This document shows, in pieces, positions 27,938 through 38,787 of a stretch of DNA of 64,000 nucleotides. Below the pieces are notes generated by a model, which saw only the letters and a program-made list of their open reading frames with translations, searched no databases and was not told the DNA's origin. The stretch is from assembly GCA_956465555.1 (NCBI GenBank), contig OY101117.1, forward strand, positions 3,410,001-3,474,000, in the 5' to 3' direction. This stretch comes from Nitzschia sp. pyKryTriq1. Lineage: Eukaryota; Bacillariophyta; Bacillariophyceae; Bacillariales; Bacillariaceae. The position numbers were made by a program, and so were the translations under genes. Positions within the stretch are counted from its first letter, which is position 1; every line of letters starts with the position of its first letter.

Positions 27938-30031
27938 ATGGCGCAAGTCCAAATTTTAGCAACTTCGGACTTGGCCAACATTCCCGCTTTTCATAAAATC
28001 GTTGTCTCGCTCATCGTCTCCATTGTCGCACTTCTGGTGTATTGGTTTCTTTATTACAACAATATCAAGATGCCGAGTACAGAACACGCGGAAATTGAGA
28101 AACGTTCCTTGGCCGATGGGGGCTCGAGTTTCTCGACGGTAGTTTCGAAAAAACGGAAGGTTGATGTTCCTTCTGAAAGCGAGGAGCCGACGACACAGCA
28201 TAAAGTTGATCCTTCAGAGCTAGCATCTGCTTTTGCATTAGCATCGTTGGCCGGTCTCGTCGGAAAAGGTGGTCTAAGCGCCAGTGCTGAGCGCGTACAG
28301 ACTGCAACTTCTTGGGAAGAAACCCGTTCTCCAAAAGCTGACGAAGCTTCGAATGCGCCTGATCAACGCTTACCTGAATCGCCTCGAACTCCCACATCAG
28401 GACACGAAGAACCTGAGACTCCCGAAAGCAACAAGAGAGTTCACTTTGCCCCAAGTACCAAAGATGAACAACCGCCCATATCTGCCGCTGAATCGATGCC
28501 CGCACCCGGGCAGGCACCCCGACGCCTTGTCATGCCACCAAGAATGCAGAACAATGCCCCTTTCATTCCAAGAGGTCGAGGCCCCATGCCTCTTTATGGA
28601 TACAACGCGGCCGCCTATCGATCGCCACCAGTACAACACCATCACCCTTTGCATTCTCCGCACGCTCCATACCATCACGCACCTCAGCCTTGGTTTCACA
28701 GTCCGGCAGTGGCTGCTTCCATGGCTGGAAGAATGGCGTATCCTCCTCAAAGATTGATGCAGCCAGCCTTGGCGCATCCCGCGAACGAGTGGATCTGTGA
28801 TTTCTGTAACGTTGCTTCATTTTCATCCTATGATCAAGCCTGTGCTCACGAGGAGGCTTGCAAGATCCGGTGTGCTACTAACGGAAATGCTCGTGGGTAT
28901 GAGTCGTATGGAATGCCCCCGCCCCACTATCGACCCGGTCTGAACGCTACATCTAGCCTCATGAGTCGAAGTGGAAGTGGAGAAGAAGATACCGTGTCGA
29001 ATACGGGCGCAGTCATGCCTGCTAACTCAGATACTTGGCACTCGGGCAAGATGTCTCTCGCAATGGGCGAATCAGACTCTGAGTGGCTGAGTGAGTTGAA
29101 TTGCTTCGTGCGTAGCCAGTGCGTCGAAGTGTTTTCTGCGACAGAAGAGGACGCGTCCCATTCATCAAAGCGAGGACGGATCGCTCTGAATCAAGTCGGC
29201 ATTCGATGCCGGTACTGTGCGGGCGTTCCTTGCAAAGACAAAGCTGTTGCTGCCGTGTCTTTCCCAACGTCCATCAGTGGAATCTATGAGTCTGTCAAAC
29301 GGTGGCAACGTGTCCACTTGGAAGTTTGCGACTCTGTACCGCAAGAAGCCAGGAACAAGATCGAGGAACTAACCAACACTAGTGTGTGGGTTCCCACAAC
29401 TCGTCAGTACTGGAGTGATTCTGCCAAGGCGATGGGTCTGGTCGATACCACCGAAGGAATTCGATTTGGTGTCGACCCCAAAGAAGTTTCTTTGCGCGTT
29501 TCCTCCGATGCTGGCATGAACTTCCAACTGATGCAAACGAAGAGAGACATGCCCTCATCCCGTGCACCCATGTCTCCACAGTATCCTCAAGTCCATGTGA
29601 ATAGGCTGTTGGAAGCCTCAAATGCTTCGGCAAACGATTCTACCCCAAGTTTTGTTGTCTTCCAGGACGACATGGAGATGATTCCACCGTATGTGTTCTT
29701 TTTGATGCGTCAAGTGGAGCCCTGCCGCTTTACCGAGTCTGATCGGTTTGTGGCCAGAAGCAAGGGCCCGGTGGGCTACCCGGGCTTTCAATGCCGACAT
29801 TGCCAAGGGCATGCCGGCTTGGGGAAGTACTTTCCAGTCTCCGCCAAGAGCTTGTCGACTAATTCTACCAGCCAAAACATCCACGCTCACCTGCTCAAGT
29901 GCCGCAAGTGTCCTGATGCAGTCAAAGAACGACTGGTTCAACTGAAGATAGAAAAGGGGAAGTCGCCTCGCTTGGAGCCAGGATGGAGAAAGATTTTCTT
30001 TGACAAGGTATGGGGGCGGTTGCATGGATAG
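27938..30031 (+). CDS. CxxC...HxxxC zinc-finger protein with N-terminal membrane segment
   Basis: ATG 27938 gives 697 residues with one hydrophobic helix (KIVVSLIVSIVALLVYWFLYY, about residues 20-40). A later ATG at 28070 would remove it. A SKKRKV nuclear-localisation-like motif, a proline/His-rich region and three metal-binding modules follow. The first is a small finger, CDFCNVASFSSYDQACAHEEAC (C-x2-C...H-x3-C; 22 residues at 28795-28860). The second module has DSEWLSELNCFVRSQCVEVF, GIRCRYC, FP-S-I and HLEVC. The third is related: PPYVFFLMRQVEPC, GFQCRHC and HAHLLKC. I associate this bipartite module with a large, poorly characterised diatom nuclear family. TM plus NLS suggests a membrane-tethered regulator released by proteolysis, which is an inference. 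Confidence 0.75.
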   Translation: MAQVQILATSDLANIPAFHKIVVSLIVSIVALLVYWFLYYNNIKMPSTEHAEIEKRSLADGGSSFSTVVSKKRKVDVPSESEEPTTQHKVDPSELASAFALASLAGLVGKGGLSASAERVQTATSWEETRSPKADEASNAPDQRLPESPRTPTSGHEEPETPESNKRVHFAPSTKDEQPPISAAESMPAPGQAPRRLVMPPRMQNNAPFIPRGRGPMPLYGYNAAAYRSPPVQHHHPLHSPHAPYHHAPQPWFHSPAVAASMAGRMAYPPQRLMQPALAHPANEWICDFCNVASFSSYDQACAHEEACKIRCATNGNARGYESYGMPPPHYRPGLNATSSLMSRSGSGEEDTVSNTGAVMPANSDTWHSGKMSLAMGESDSEWLSELNCFVRSQCVEVFSATEEDASHSSKRGRIALNQVGIRCRYCAGVPCKDKAVAAVSFPTSISGIYESVKRWQRVHLEVCDSVPQEARNKIEELTNTSVWVPTTRQYWSDSAKAMGLVDTTEGIRFGVDPKEVSLRVSSDAGMNFQLMQTKRDMPSSRAPMSPQYPQVHVNRLLEASNASANDSTPSFVVFQDDMEMIPPYVFFLMRQVEPCRFTESDRFVARSKGPVGYPGFQCRHCQGHAGLGKYFPVSAKSLSTNSTSQNIHAHLLKCRKCPDAVKERLVQLKIEKGKSPRLEPGWRKIFFDKVWGRLHG

Positions 30032-31050
30032 ACCATCTACCAACCGAGGGGCAACAAAGACCGAAGCATTTGCGGTCCTCTGCATAATGAAGAACTATTA
30101 GCCATTTGTTAAGACATCATTCAGTTCTCTAGTTCTAGAAGCACACCGGTACATGTCAAGTCCTACCGTACAGAAAGAGAGAAGCATACTATCCCCCGTG
30201 CTGTGGTGATCAATGAAAATATATGTCGGCGCACGCCAAGTAGGTGCGCGAAGAACGACGATGTCTCTACTCTCCAAATTTTCCCCAAATCTCAACGTCT
30301 ACACACACATGCAAAACCTTTCGATCGATAATAGCACGACTGGGTATCTTCGATAGTCCGGACACACGTGGTAACTACAAATTTTGGATCGTCACAGTTG
30401 CCGTGGGTGCATGCTATAAACGAAGAAGGCCACTTCCTACGACTAGGATCAGCAGCACTAGGTATCAGTGGCACGGCTGGTGCCTACTTGTCGGTCCCAA
30501 CAGGTCCTTGACGAGTTTTGCTCTTCTTACCCAGCAATCTAATGGCTCATACCGGTAGCCTTGCTCCAGAAGCCGATGTATTCAATACAAGCCTGCTACT
30601 ACTGCTACTTCGAGGATCCTTGCTACCAGATGAAAGAAGACTATGATGATGATGATGATGCGGCGAAGACCCGCCTCGCTCGCTCGGTGGGAGTTGTCGT
30701 GACGCGCGCGCGTGCCTCCCCATGCCATGACGCGATGAGGAAGCCGGCGAAGCTTGTATCCGTCGAACAACTCCAACTTGTGTGATGGCTGCTCTGCTCG
30801 ATCCCGGATGATCCGTTGAATGGGAGTTACTTATGCCATTGATGATATACAGCATTGAATAAAAATTCTACACTCGGCGACGGTTTTGATAAATTCGAAC
30901 CCAAACCTACCGCCGATCTTGGTTTTACCAGATAAAAAGGAGAAATCTTCCGATCCTCGCATCTATCGCATCAGGTCGACGCCAAAAGTAGACTAAAATG
31001 TTGTTCCATAAAAACACAAGTCTTTGACCAAAAAACGGAATTGCAACAAG
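30032..31050. other. Gene-free spacer
   Basis: No gene, tRNA or repeat of note recognised. The ~100 bases before 31051 presumably hold the leader of the Cys-rich gene. Confidence 0.55.
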
Positions 31051-31565
31051 ATGGCTCGTGATGACGCTGTAGACGAAGAAAACATTGTATTGTGCTGTGC
31101 ACTTTGCTGTGCTAATGTTGGCATGTACCAAGATGCCGACTGTTCCGGCTGCTCCGGTAAGAACAATAATTACTGACAACCTTATCGGTCGTGCATGTGG
31201 TGCGTGGCTTTCATCTTTCATCTTTCATCTCACGCGTACATTTCCGAACACGTGCTTCAGGTAAGATTGGACTTTGCTGCCTTAACATGCAGGTCTGCTG
31301 CAAGCTTGGAGCTCCTTGTTTGCCGTGTGGATGCTGTGGTCCCCGTTGCGAATACGACGGCTGCTCCATCATGAACGTACAGTGCCAAATGTGCAACATG
31401 GTTGTCTCGGGTGCCCTTCCCTGCAATAAGGAAGTCCCTGTTGCTCTCTCCATGTTCGGTCTCACCGTGTTCCCTAAATGCGGATGCTGCATCAAGATTG
31501 GTGATCTCAAGAAGAAGAACGACGGAAACGACTACGTCAAGTCGGAAGCCATGGAGCGCGGATAA
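31051..31565 (+). CDS. Small Cys-rich protein, two exons
   Basis: Exon 1 is 31051-31156 and exon 2 is 31261-31565; the intron splits a Gly codon (G|GT), and 136 residues result. More than 20 Cys occur, mostly as CC, CxxC and CGCC groups: LCCALCCANVG, CSGCSGKIGLCC, QVCCKLGAPCLPCGCCG, QCQMCNMVVSG, FPKCGCC. A short acidic N-terminus and a Lys/Asp-rich C-terminus flank the core. There is no signal peptide. The central part has short hydrophobic stretches (SGALPCNKEVPVALSMFGL), and PLAC8-like membrane or metal-binding behaviour is possible but unproven. Similar Cys patterns are, as far as I recall, widespread in algae and protists with no assigned function. Confidence 0.75.
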
Positions 31566-31986
31566 GCAGTAGCAACTGTCCTTGAATTGCTGGTGTTGCT
31601 GCTTTGCCGCCGCATTGGTGATCGATCTTTGTATGCACTGCTTATCCATTCAACCCAGCACAGAGAGCAACCCCATTCTCCTTTGATGCTGCTGCTGCGG
31701 ACACCCATCATTAAGATGATTTGTGAAATGATTTGCGACATTCTAATCAGTAACTGTAATAGATGAATAGGTCTATTGAAAACGAAATCAACTACCACGT
31801 ACGTATAGCTTTCGTTTGTGATAGAAAGATCTTGGAGGTGCTCTGCTAGCGAGATGTATGATCACGAACGTTCAGTGAACACGGATCGACCAGGAGCAAT
31901 CACCTGTAGTATTTTTGGTGGCTACAGGACTTAACGTTTGTTGGCAACATAGTGCGCTACTATACTCTAACCTAACCTTTATCGCT
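31566..31986. other. Intergenic, between convergent genes
   Basis: The 3' ends of the Cys-rich gene and the oxygenase gene face each other here. Nothing else is seen. Confidence 0.6.
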
Positions 31987-34614
31987 TTACGACTCAAACA
32001 AAGTGGAATGAAAGTAATCCGGGGCATTGGCGACAAAAAAACGTTGGTTTATACCGCCATCACTGGAAGGCAACTCTAGTGAGCATTCTTCTGGTGGAAC
32101 ATCCCATACATCGTGGGTATTGTCAGCAGAAACACCTTCTTTTGGAACCTTCTCCCAGGCAGGAGACACAGCTGTCAATGATGATTCGTTGCTGGGCACA
32201 AAAGAATGGCCAGACGACGACTCATCTGTCGTGGGTGCAACTGTAATGACTCGCGGATAGCCATCGGTAATATCTTTCATCCATGAATGTTTTCGGGTTG
32301 GAGGTGGCCATGGACCGCTTGGTCCATACAACTTTCGCTTCTTTATGTTATCCGGAATGCGATAGGCCCAGAAATTCACCATAAAAGTCAAGCGGTGATC
32401 CTCGTTATTCTTCTTGTCGTTTGTGGTGCAAGTAGTAGAACGATTATCCGCGCTATTTTTGCTGGGGACGCAGGGCAACACTCCGTGCAGCAAATTTCCT
32501 GGAAAGACCAGCAAGCTCTTGGATTGGGGTTTGTTGATCCATGCAGTGGCCGCATCATCTTTGGAAAATGGGGTCTGGTCGAACAAAACAGTCGCGCCGT
32601 ACTCGTTGTCTTGTTCAGGTTCTGTCAAATATGTGACCGAGGCGGCCATTGGAAATCTCAAGTCTTTGTCCTGATCCAGCAAGGCTTCATCAGTATCAAA
32701 GTGTAACTGGTGTCCGATGTTGGCCCCATGGGATGGTCGAGTGTGTACCCACCATTCAAAGCCTGCCAGCAGGGAAACGGAGGACGACGCTTCAGAAGAG
32801 GATGCCATGACGGACCAAAACCGTGGCAACAAGTGGGCCACAATATAATGTTCCACCGCATTGGAAACTACAATTTCCATGGGAGAATCTCCTCCTCCTT
32901 CTTTTTGCTTGGTGGTTGAGGTTGGATTCCAATCAGTCCAAAAGCTGTAGTAGACATTGCGATTGTACATTGTTTGTTCCCAATAGGGAGCATCTGGACG
33001 AAATGCATGCCGCAGAGTTTGAAACAAATCATTGGGAGTTGTGTTGGGGAACACACGGGGGCAGAAAGTGCCTTGGGAAACTGGTACTTGTTGCTGTTGC
33101 TGTTGCTGTTGTTGTTGCTGTCGTGACGACGGCCCACAATAACTATTCTGCTGCTTCTTCTTATTGTGAGATGGAATGGGGATGGTTTCTTGGGTTGCTG
33201 CCTTCCAGACATGAGGATGAATCCGTGTGATTGTAGTGTTCTTATTGTTCTTTCCGGAACCATCAAATCGTCTTAACGCTTTGGCCGCCAACTCGTGGTG
33301 ACCTAGAGAACTTGCCAGCATGGCAGACATGTAAGAAGAGGTCACCAAGACTTGCGAGAAAGCCGTGCTACTTGTACTTTTACCAGCGTCGTCGTCGTCG
33401 TCGTCGTCGTCATCACCGCCATTATCCGATTCTTGAACACTCCGACACAGGACGGCTTCGATCAGAAATTTGTCGTCATTGTTAGTGCTGTTGTTGTTGT
33501 TGTTGCTGTCGTCGTCGTCGTCGTGGCTATTGTCGAGTACCGTGCGAGCAATCTTGTGAGCAACAAAGGCACACTTGGCAGCCACTCGATAACATTGCAA
33601 GGCTACTTCCAGATTATTATTATTCTGGAGCTTTCCCCCCAGCATGCGCTGAACATTTGCTAGCATAATCCAAGCGGATGCATTGCAGGGCCAACATTGC
33701 AAGGCCGAGAATGCATAATGTAAAATTTGAGGTGCTTCGTTGTGAATTTCTTGTTGTCGACCATCACCAGCACCATGCTGGAGAGTTTGTTCAATCAGGT
33801 CGTTGGCCATATCGACCAGAGCGATACTACGAATAGCGTTGCGAAGCAGCTTCCATGTTGGAATCAGCATTACCGGTAGTAGTTCTGTCGATGGTGTCGA
33901 TGATTTTTTTTGTTTCTGTTTCTGTTTCTGTTTCTGCCTTTTGTGGTTCGTAATAGAGCGTGTCATCAAAATGGACAACTGCCTGTTCTTGCTACTTGTG
34001 GTGGTGGTGGTGGTGGTGGTGCTGCTGCTGCCAGTATTGGTATTGGTATTGCACTTTTCTTGCTGTCCGTGCAACTCCTCGTCCAATTGACCCATAATTG
34101 TCTCGACTTGGTCCATATGCCATTTCATCACCAATACTTCTTCTTGTTGTTCCACAAGAAGTGGCCTTTCTTCTCCTCCTCCTCCTCCTTCTAGTATTCC
34201 ATCATGTTGTTGTTCTTCTATTACCACTCCGTCGTGATGTACTCGTACTTTGCCTAGTAGCAGCAATGGTTTCTCTGTTCGTTTGCGCTTTTTTGCCATG
34301 TGCATGATGTTGTTGTTGTTGTTGTTGTTGTTGTGCCAGGAGGGATGATGACTCGGAGTGTCGTCGTCACTGCTCCTTTTACTTTTACTTTTGTTGGCGT
34401 GGTTCTCATGGTCCTCAGCGTCGTCCTCAGCGTCGTCAAAATCGACCTCAGAATAATATGGATATGCATCCAACAAATCCAAGATGGCTCTTCCTCTTCC
34501 TCTTCCTTGGTCCAAGTTCAAGTTTCCAGACAAAATTTGGCAGGCTGTGAACACGAGCTCCTCTTCCTCCTTCTCCTTCTCCTTCTGATCTTGCTGCTGG
34601 TCGTCCAATAGCAT
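31987..34614 (-). CDS. 2OG-Fe(II) oxygenase-like protein with helical N-terminal region
   Basis: ATG 34614 gives 875 residues; the frame is open upstream to a non-ATG codon. The N-terminal half is low-complexity (Gln, Lys, Asn, Asp, Thr runs) around a helical segment resembling TPR repeats (SALQCWPCNASAWIMLANVQ, VALQCYRVAAKCAFVAHKIA). The C-terminal ~300 residues hold a double-stranded beta-helix oxygenase core: GHQLHFDTDEALL gives the metal His and Asp (near 637), ASVTYLTEP and YGATVLFDQ follow, NLLHGVLP gives the distal His (near 707), and HRLTFMVNFWAYR gives the 2-oxoglutarate-binding Arg. The HxD...H...R triad looks complete, so an active dioxygenase is likely. The substrate (protein or nucleic acid) is unknown. 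No targeting signal is seen. Confidence 0.82.
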   Translation of the reverse strand: MLLDDQQQDQKEKEKEEEELVFTACQILSGNLNLDQGRGRGRAILDLLDAYPYYSEVDFDDAEDDAEDHENHANKSKSKRSSDDDTPSHHPSWHNNNNNNNNIMHMAKKRKRTEKPLLLLGKVRVHHDGVVIEEQQHDGILEGGGGGEERPLLVEQQEEVLVMKWHMDQVETIMGQLDEELHGQQEKCNTNTNTGSSSTTTTTTTTSSKNRQLSILMTRSITNHKRQKQKQKQKQKKSSTPSTELLPVMLIPTWKLLRNAIRSIALVDMANDLIEQTLQHGAGDGRQQEIHNEAPQILHYAFSALQCWPCNASAWIMLANVQRMLGGKLQNNNNLEVALQCYRVAAKCAFVAHKIARTVLDNSHDDDDDSNNNNNSTNNDDKFLIEAVLCRSVQESDNGGDDDDDDDDDAGKSTSSTAFSQVLVTSSYMSAMLASSLGHHELAAKALRRFDGSGKNNKNTTITRIHPHVWKAATQETIPIPSHNKKKQQNSYCGPSSRQQQQQQQQQQQVPVSQGTFCPRVFPNTTPNDLFQTLRHAFRPDAPYWEQTMYNRNVYYSFWTDWNPTSTTKQKEGGGDSPMEIVVSNAVEHYIVAHLLPRFWSVMASSSEASSSVSLLAGFEWWVHTRPSHGANIGHQLHFDTDEALLDQDKDLRFPMAASVTYLTEPEQDNEYGATVLFDQTPFSKDDAATAWINKPQSKSLLVFPGNLLHGVLPCVPSKNSADNRSTTCTTNDKKNNEDHRLTFMVNFWAYRIPDNIKKRKLYGPSGPWPPPTRKHSWMKDITDGYPRVITVAPTTDESSSGHSFVPSNESSLTAVSPAWEKVPKEGVSADNTHDVWDVPPEECSLELPSSDGGINQRFFVANAPDYFHSTLFES

Positions 34615-35546
34615 CTTCTCTTTTTTTTTAAAATAATAATAACTACTACTATTCTTTATCTTCTTGGCGTTTTGCTGCTGCTGGTCAGACCAGAGAGGAG
34701 GACAGAGACACGTACAGAACTGACGTAACTGGTGACAAAGCAAACACCATAATAGATGGTTGTGAGACTACAAGGAAGTACTGGTAGTACTTTGTTGCAT
34801 CTTATTATTATTTGTTCTTTGCTTCTGCTTTGCTTGTTGGATTGCGTTGTTGATCCGGCGGATTCCGGATCTATTTTGGATGGACGTCGGTTGGGCAACG
34901 GTTGACGGTTCGACGTCGGCGGCGGCTGGAAAAAAATGGAGAAGAGAAGAATGGAGTTCTTCCGACTTCTTCGAGCGAGAAAACCGAAGCCGCGCGCACC
35001 GCTCTGTGGGATGATCCGAGTTCCCATTCGGACTATGTTACCGCGGTACAGGGTTACGTGAAGCCAGTACTTGGGCTACGTACACACCCGAGTACAGTAC
35101 TTCATCGCGAGATTAGTTCGTTTGTTGTCCGTCTCGTTGACACCCTATCGCTGAACCGCGACGCACATAAAAAATAACCCATCACAAAACGCGTATCCCA
35201 TCGCGGATCAGCAAGATTGCAGCTAGCAAAGACCGTTCGTCAATATAAAACTACAAGTATTACTCGTACAGTACCTTCCATTATATTACAACGACGACCT
35301 CTCCTCCCTCTACTACACTAGTAGAGTATATAGAGCTTGTTTCCAACCATAAATAATAACCCCACAATAAGTCCTACGATCAAGAAGGAAGCTCGTTGCG
35401 ATAATATTACAATATTTCTGGAATCATCATCCTCGGTGAAGAAGCATCCAAAACCGCCGCACCCAAGCAGGCAGCTATAGTATCAGTAGGCACCAATCGC
35501 CCATTCATCCTACGTATTCTAATCCAGTTACTACTTTTATATCGTC
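34615..35546. other. Divergent intergenic region
   Basis: It lies between the divergently transcribed oxygenase and PPP1R2 genes, so it should hold both promoters. No motif can be assigned. An upstream open stretch of the oxygenase frame (to 34743) lacks ATG. Confidence 0.55.
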
Positions 35547-36113
35547 ATGGCCAGCACGGGCTCCAATACCCCGGACCACGACGCGCATCCGGTCAAGCCT
35601 GCCTTGAAGCACACTGATAATAATAATAATAATGGTATTGGTAGCGGAAAAAAGAAAAAGGCCAACAAGGGTGGCCTCAAGTGGGACGAAGCCAAGATTG
35701 AAGAGCACGATAAACTCCGGGGGACGCGCATGAAAATTGAAGAACCCAATACGCCGTATCACCACTACGATAGTGGCAGTGAAACGGACGGCTCGCACGG
35801 TGGTCACAAGGACAATAAGGGAGGATTGAGCTGGGATCACTTGGAGAACAAACTGGCGGGAGTGGCCGCAGCGAGAGAAGCATATCCCTCCAGTCCGAGT
35901 GCCAGTAGTAGTCATGGTGGTGACGACCTGATTACGGAAGAGAAGCGTCAAAAGGAAATCAAAGAAATCGAGTTCAAAGAGCATCGAAAACGCCACTACA
36001 ATGAAATGGAGCTCGTTCGCAAGTTCCGACAAGAACATCCGGACGGTCCGATAGTGGATGCAGCGGAGGCGGATCAAGACGATGAAGACAACGATGCCGA
36101 TGACGAAACGTAA
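35547..36113 (+). CDS. PPP1R2: Protein phosphatase 1 inhibitor 2
   Basis: A single-exon gene of 188 residues, close to the usual ~200. Three family elements are in order. VKPALKH is the KxILK-type N-terminal PP1-docking site. LKWDEAKIEEHDKLRGTRMK leads into IEEPNTPYHHYD, which holds the Thr that GSK3 phosphorylates in the animal protein. EFKEHRKRHYNEMELVRKF is the C-terminal helix that lies over the PP1 active site. The K-G-G-L-x-W-D block occurs twice (residues ~42 and ~92), which is unusual. The C-terminus is acidic. Inhibitor-2 binds and restrains the PP1 catalytic subunit until it is phosphorylated. Confidence 0.92.
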   Translation: MASTGSNTPDHDAHPVKPALKHTDNNNNNGIGSGKKKKANKGGLKWDEAKIEEHDKLRGTRMKIEEPNTPYHHYDSGSETDGSHGGHKDNKGGLSWDHLENKLAGVAAAREAYPSSPSASSSHGGDDLITEEKRQKEIKEIEFKEHRKRHYNEMELVRKFRQEHPDGPIVDAAEADQDDEDNDADDET

Positions 36114-37098
36114 TAACAGTAGTGTCCTCATCCTCGGCCGATGTGCCGCCGCCGCACCTGCTGCTGCTGCTGCTGCTGCTAGCAGGTGAATGTAATTGTG
36201 GATAGGAGGATGGAACAAAGTCCATGGATGGATGGATGGATGGTCGAGAGGAGGAGTCAGTCGAGAGCGCAGCGCCGCCTGTGTCTTTATTACTTTTCTA
36301 TAATAATATCTCCTCGGTCCTTGCTCTCTTTTTTTAATTTAATTTGATAGGTAGAGTCGTCGACTCTACTACTCTAGAGTAGCAAACTACGAGTTCTGTA
36401 CCTGTCAGTAGGATACAGCTACTACTAGCTACTACTACTAGCTCTCTACTATTAGGTAGCGAGAGTAAAGCAGTGTGCGCTTTTACTAGTCAACGCCCAC
36501 TTTCTAACACCCACTTTCTTCCACGGTGGCGCCAACACCATCAGCTCTTGTCGAGCTCCCTTCCTCTTCAAAGTCGCTACTCTAGCTAGTATAATGTTAC
36601 AGTCTACAATAAACAACTCTTCTGCCTCCTCCTGCTGCCTTTTGGTGATCAGCAGACGACTTGTTTTGTACTACTACACGTAGTAGGTGACGACTGGACC
36701 AATATTCTTCTTTCTTTCCCAATGATGCCCTCCTCCTCGCATTTGCCGCATCGCATCACTGTTCAGAAAGATCATGCTGGTGCTGCTTCCGTCCAGCGTA
36801 GCAGGAGCAAAGAACCAAAAAAAAAGAGTTCAGCCAGCACCGCATATCAGCCAAGCCAAGCAACCAAACCTTGAGTGCTTTTTTCGTCGTCAGACATTTG
36901 TTTTGTACCCCATATATTGACCCGGCTCTAGAGTAGAGACAAATAATCTACTACTCATGGGTCTATTATCTAAGCGCAAAAGCCTCGAGCAAGAAGCATC
37001 TATGACTATCCTTTTATGATAAAGCTATAGCAGGTTCAACAAGTTCTTCTTCTTCTTCTTCGTTGAACTCCTCCTCCTCCTCCTCCTTATTCTTCAAC
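36114..37098. other. Spacer between convergent genes
   Basis: CTG triplets (36157-36180), GATG repeats (36225-36243) and many CTACTA/TAGTAG triplets. No gene is seen. Confidence 0.6.
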
Positions 37099-38202
37099 TT
37101 AATACTTGTAGAACAGCTCGTCATCCTCCTCTTCGGAACCAAAGCCGACCGCTGCCCAGCTCCCGGACTTTTCAAAGTCGCCATAGTCCACAATCAACTC
37201 TTCACCTGCCTTGATCAGCCGATTGCTGGTGTAGGAGAGGTTGTCAATGTTCTTTTCCGTGGTTGTATCCCTTGTATTGATTAAAGCACCTTCATCCAAG
37301 TCGACCGTGATCACCGATCTCGTACCGAGAAAAAATAATGGAGGGATCGAGGCATGATGATTATCGTCCGTAATAGTCGTCTCCTCATAGTCATGGTCTT
37401 CGGTAGTCGTCGTATCCTCATAGTCATCATTGTCTTCGACATATGCCCAGATCATAACATCGCAAGCCAAATCGTTGGGAAGTGTGGCTAGAAAGCGCCG
37501 AAACTCCACCGGTGATGGGAACCTTGCCGTATGTCTCCCCTTCCATACCAAGGTCCCTTCCGGTATATCTTCCAGAGCCACTACCCCCCGCCCCTTACCA
37601 GGTATTTGTTGGACCGTGACAGGTACTTGGAAACCGTTTTCCAAGATTCGATCGGCATCTATCGTCGAGTAATTGGGACCAACAATTCCCTGATAGACTC
37701 CTCTTAGAAGCATCCATGTCCATTGTTCATGAATCGGCCGCTCTTTTCCGTCGGCAAATACCCCATCGCACTCCAGTTCCTCCCAAAAGTCGTCGTAATC
37801 CCCTAATTCACTTGCTGCATCTTCACTCAGAAACCACGGATCGTCCAAAAGTGCTGGTCGTCGGGACGAAAATGTGGTGGTTGTTGTTGTTGATGAGGAT
37901 GACGATGACGATTCTCCTTCTTCGGAAGAAGGATGCATCATCATCATCATAGTGCCGCTACTACTATCATTATTATTGTTATTCGCCGGGCTGATACTTA
38001 TCGGATCCGGATCGGATGGGTTGGAACATACTGATACTACTGTTTGTACCACTTTTGTCTCTGCGACATTCGAGGGGGAGGAGGAGGAGGAGGAGGACGA
38101 TGCGACCCAAGAACGAGAAGTTATCGCCGGCCAGAAAAATAAGCACCAAACAACCACACGATGAACCAGAATTGGTGCGGATGCCTGAATGCGACCCATC
38201 AT
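37099..38202 (-). CDS. SET-domain protein with predicted signal peptide and degenerate active site
   Basis: The first ATG in the frame is 38202 (then 38199), giving 367 residues. The N-terminus ILVHRVVVWCLFFWPAITSRSWVA looks like a signal peptide. A Ser-rich stretch follows. The SET core begins VTVQQIPGKGRGVVALEDIPEGTLVWKG (split: VTVQQIPGKGRGVVAL, then EDIPEGTLVWKG) and ends NRLIKAGEELIVDYGDF, matching the family's I-x-x-G-E-E-L-x-x-D-Y-G-x-F. Between them, where SET methyltransferases have N-H-S/C-x-x-P-N, this one reads GALINTRDTTTEKN, so the catalytic Asn-His pair is reduced to Asn-Thr. A secreted or organellar SET-like protein with doubtful activity is the best reading. Confidence 0.75.
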   Translation of the reverse strand: MMGRIQASAPILVHRVVVWCLFFWPAITSRSWVASSSSSSSSPSNVAETKVVQTVVSVCSNPSDPDPISISPANNNNNDSSSGTMMMMMHPSSEEGESSSSSSSTTTTTTFSSRRPALLDDPWFLSEDAASELGDYDDFWEELECDGVFADGKERPIHEQWTWMLLRGVYQGIVGPNYSTIDADRILENGFQVPVTVQQIPGKGRGVVALEDIPEGTLVWKGRHTARFPSPVEFRRFLATLPNDLACDVMIWAYVEDNDDYEDTTTTEDHDYEETTITDDNHHASIPPLFFLGTRSVITVDLDEGALINTRDTTTEKNIDNLSYTSNRLIKAGEELIVDYGDFEKSGSWAAVGFGSEEEDDELFYKY

Positions 38203-38787
38203 TGACTGACTGACTGACTGGCTGACTATTGCGAAAACTGCTTGTTGCTTTCCCAGTGTCCAAGTACGTGTAAAGATGCAACAGGAGGACGGATGGGTTG
38301 CTTTTGGGTTTTGTTTTGTTTTGATATATGCTGTGATCTGTGGCGACTGATGATGTTTCGTGCCGATGCTGCTTTTTCGATGGATGGGATATTGTTCACA
38401 TTCAGGAATAAAATTTCGGCGCGCGTACAACGGTACATACGTGTACCGGTACCGGTACGCATTCTGCTCTACTTGTACAGTACTGTAGCATGCCAAAAAA
38501 TACCAACGGGTTTTACCGGCAAGTTACCGGTAAGCGCGCGGAGTTGCCCTTCGGTACAGTTCTGTAGTCTTGTTGTCGTCGTCCAACACGTGCTTTCCAA
38601 AGTTTGAACTTCGATCTCGCTCACAATTCAACGCTCCCGCAGTATGACTTCAAAAAATTCAGTCGAGTCGTCAGTCACTCGCCAACCTTCCAATTCATTC
38701 TCATATGACTCATAGGACTACATTCTAGCTACTACTAATAGCAGCTACTCTCTACCGTCAAGGTAGCAACTAAATTTGACAGTGCAC

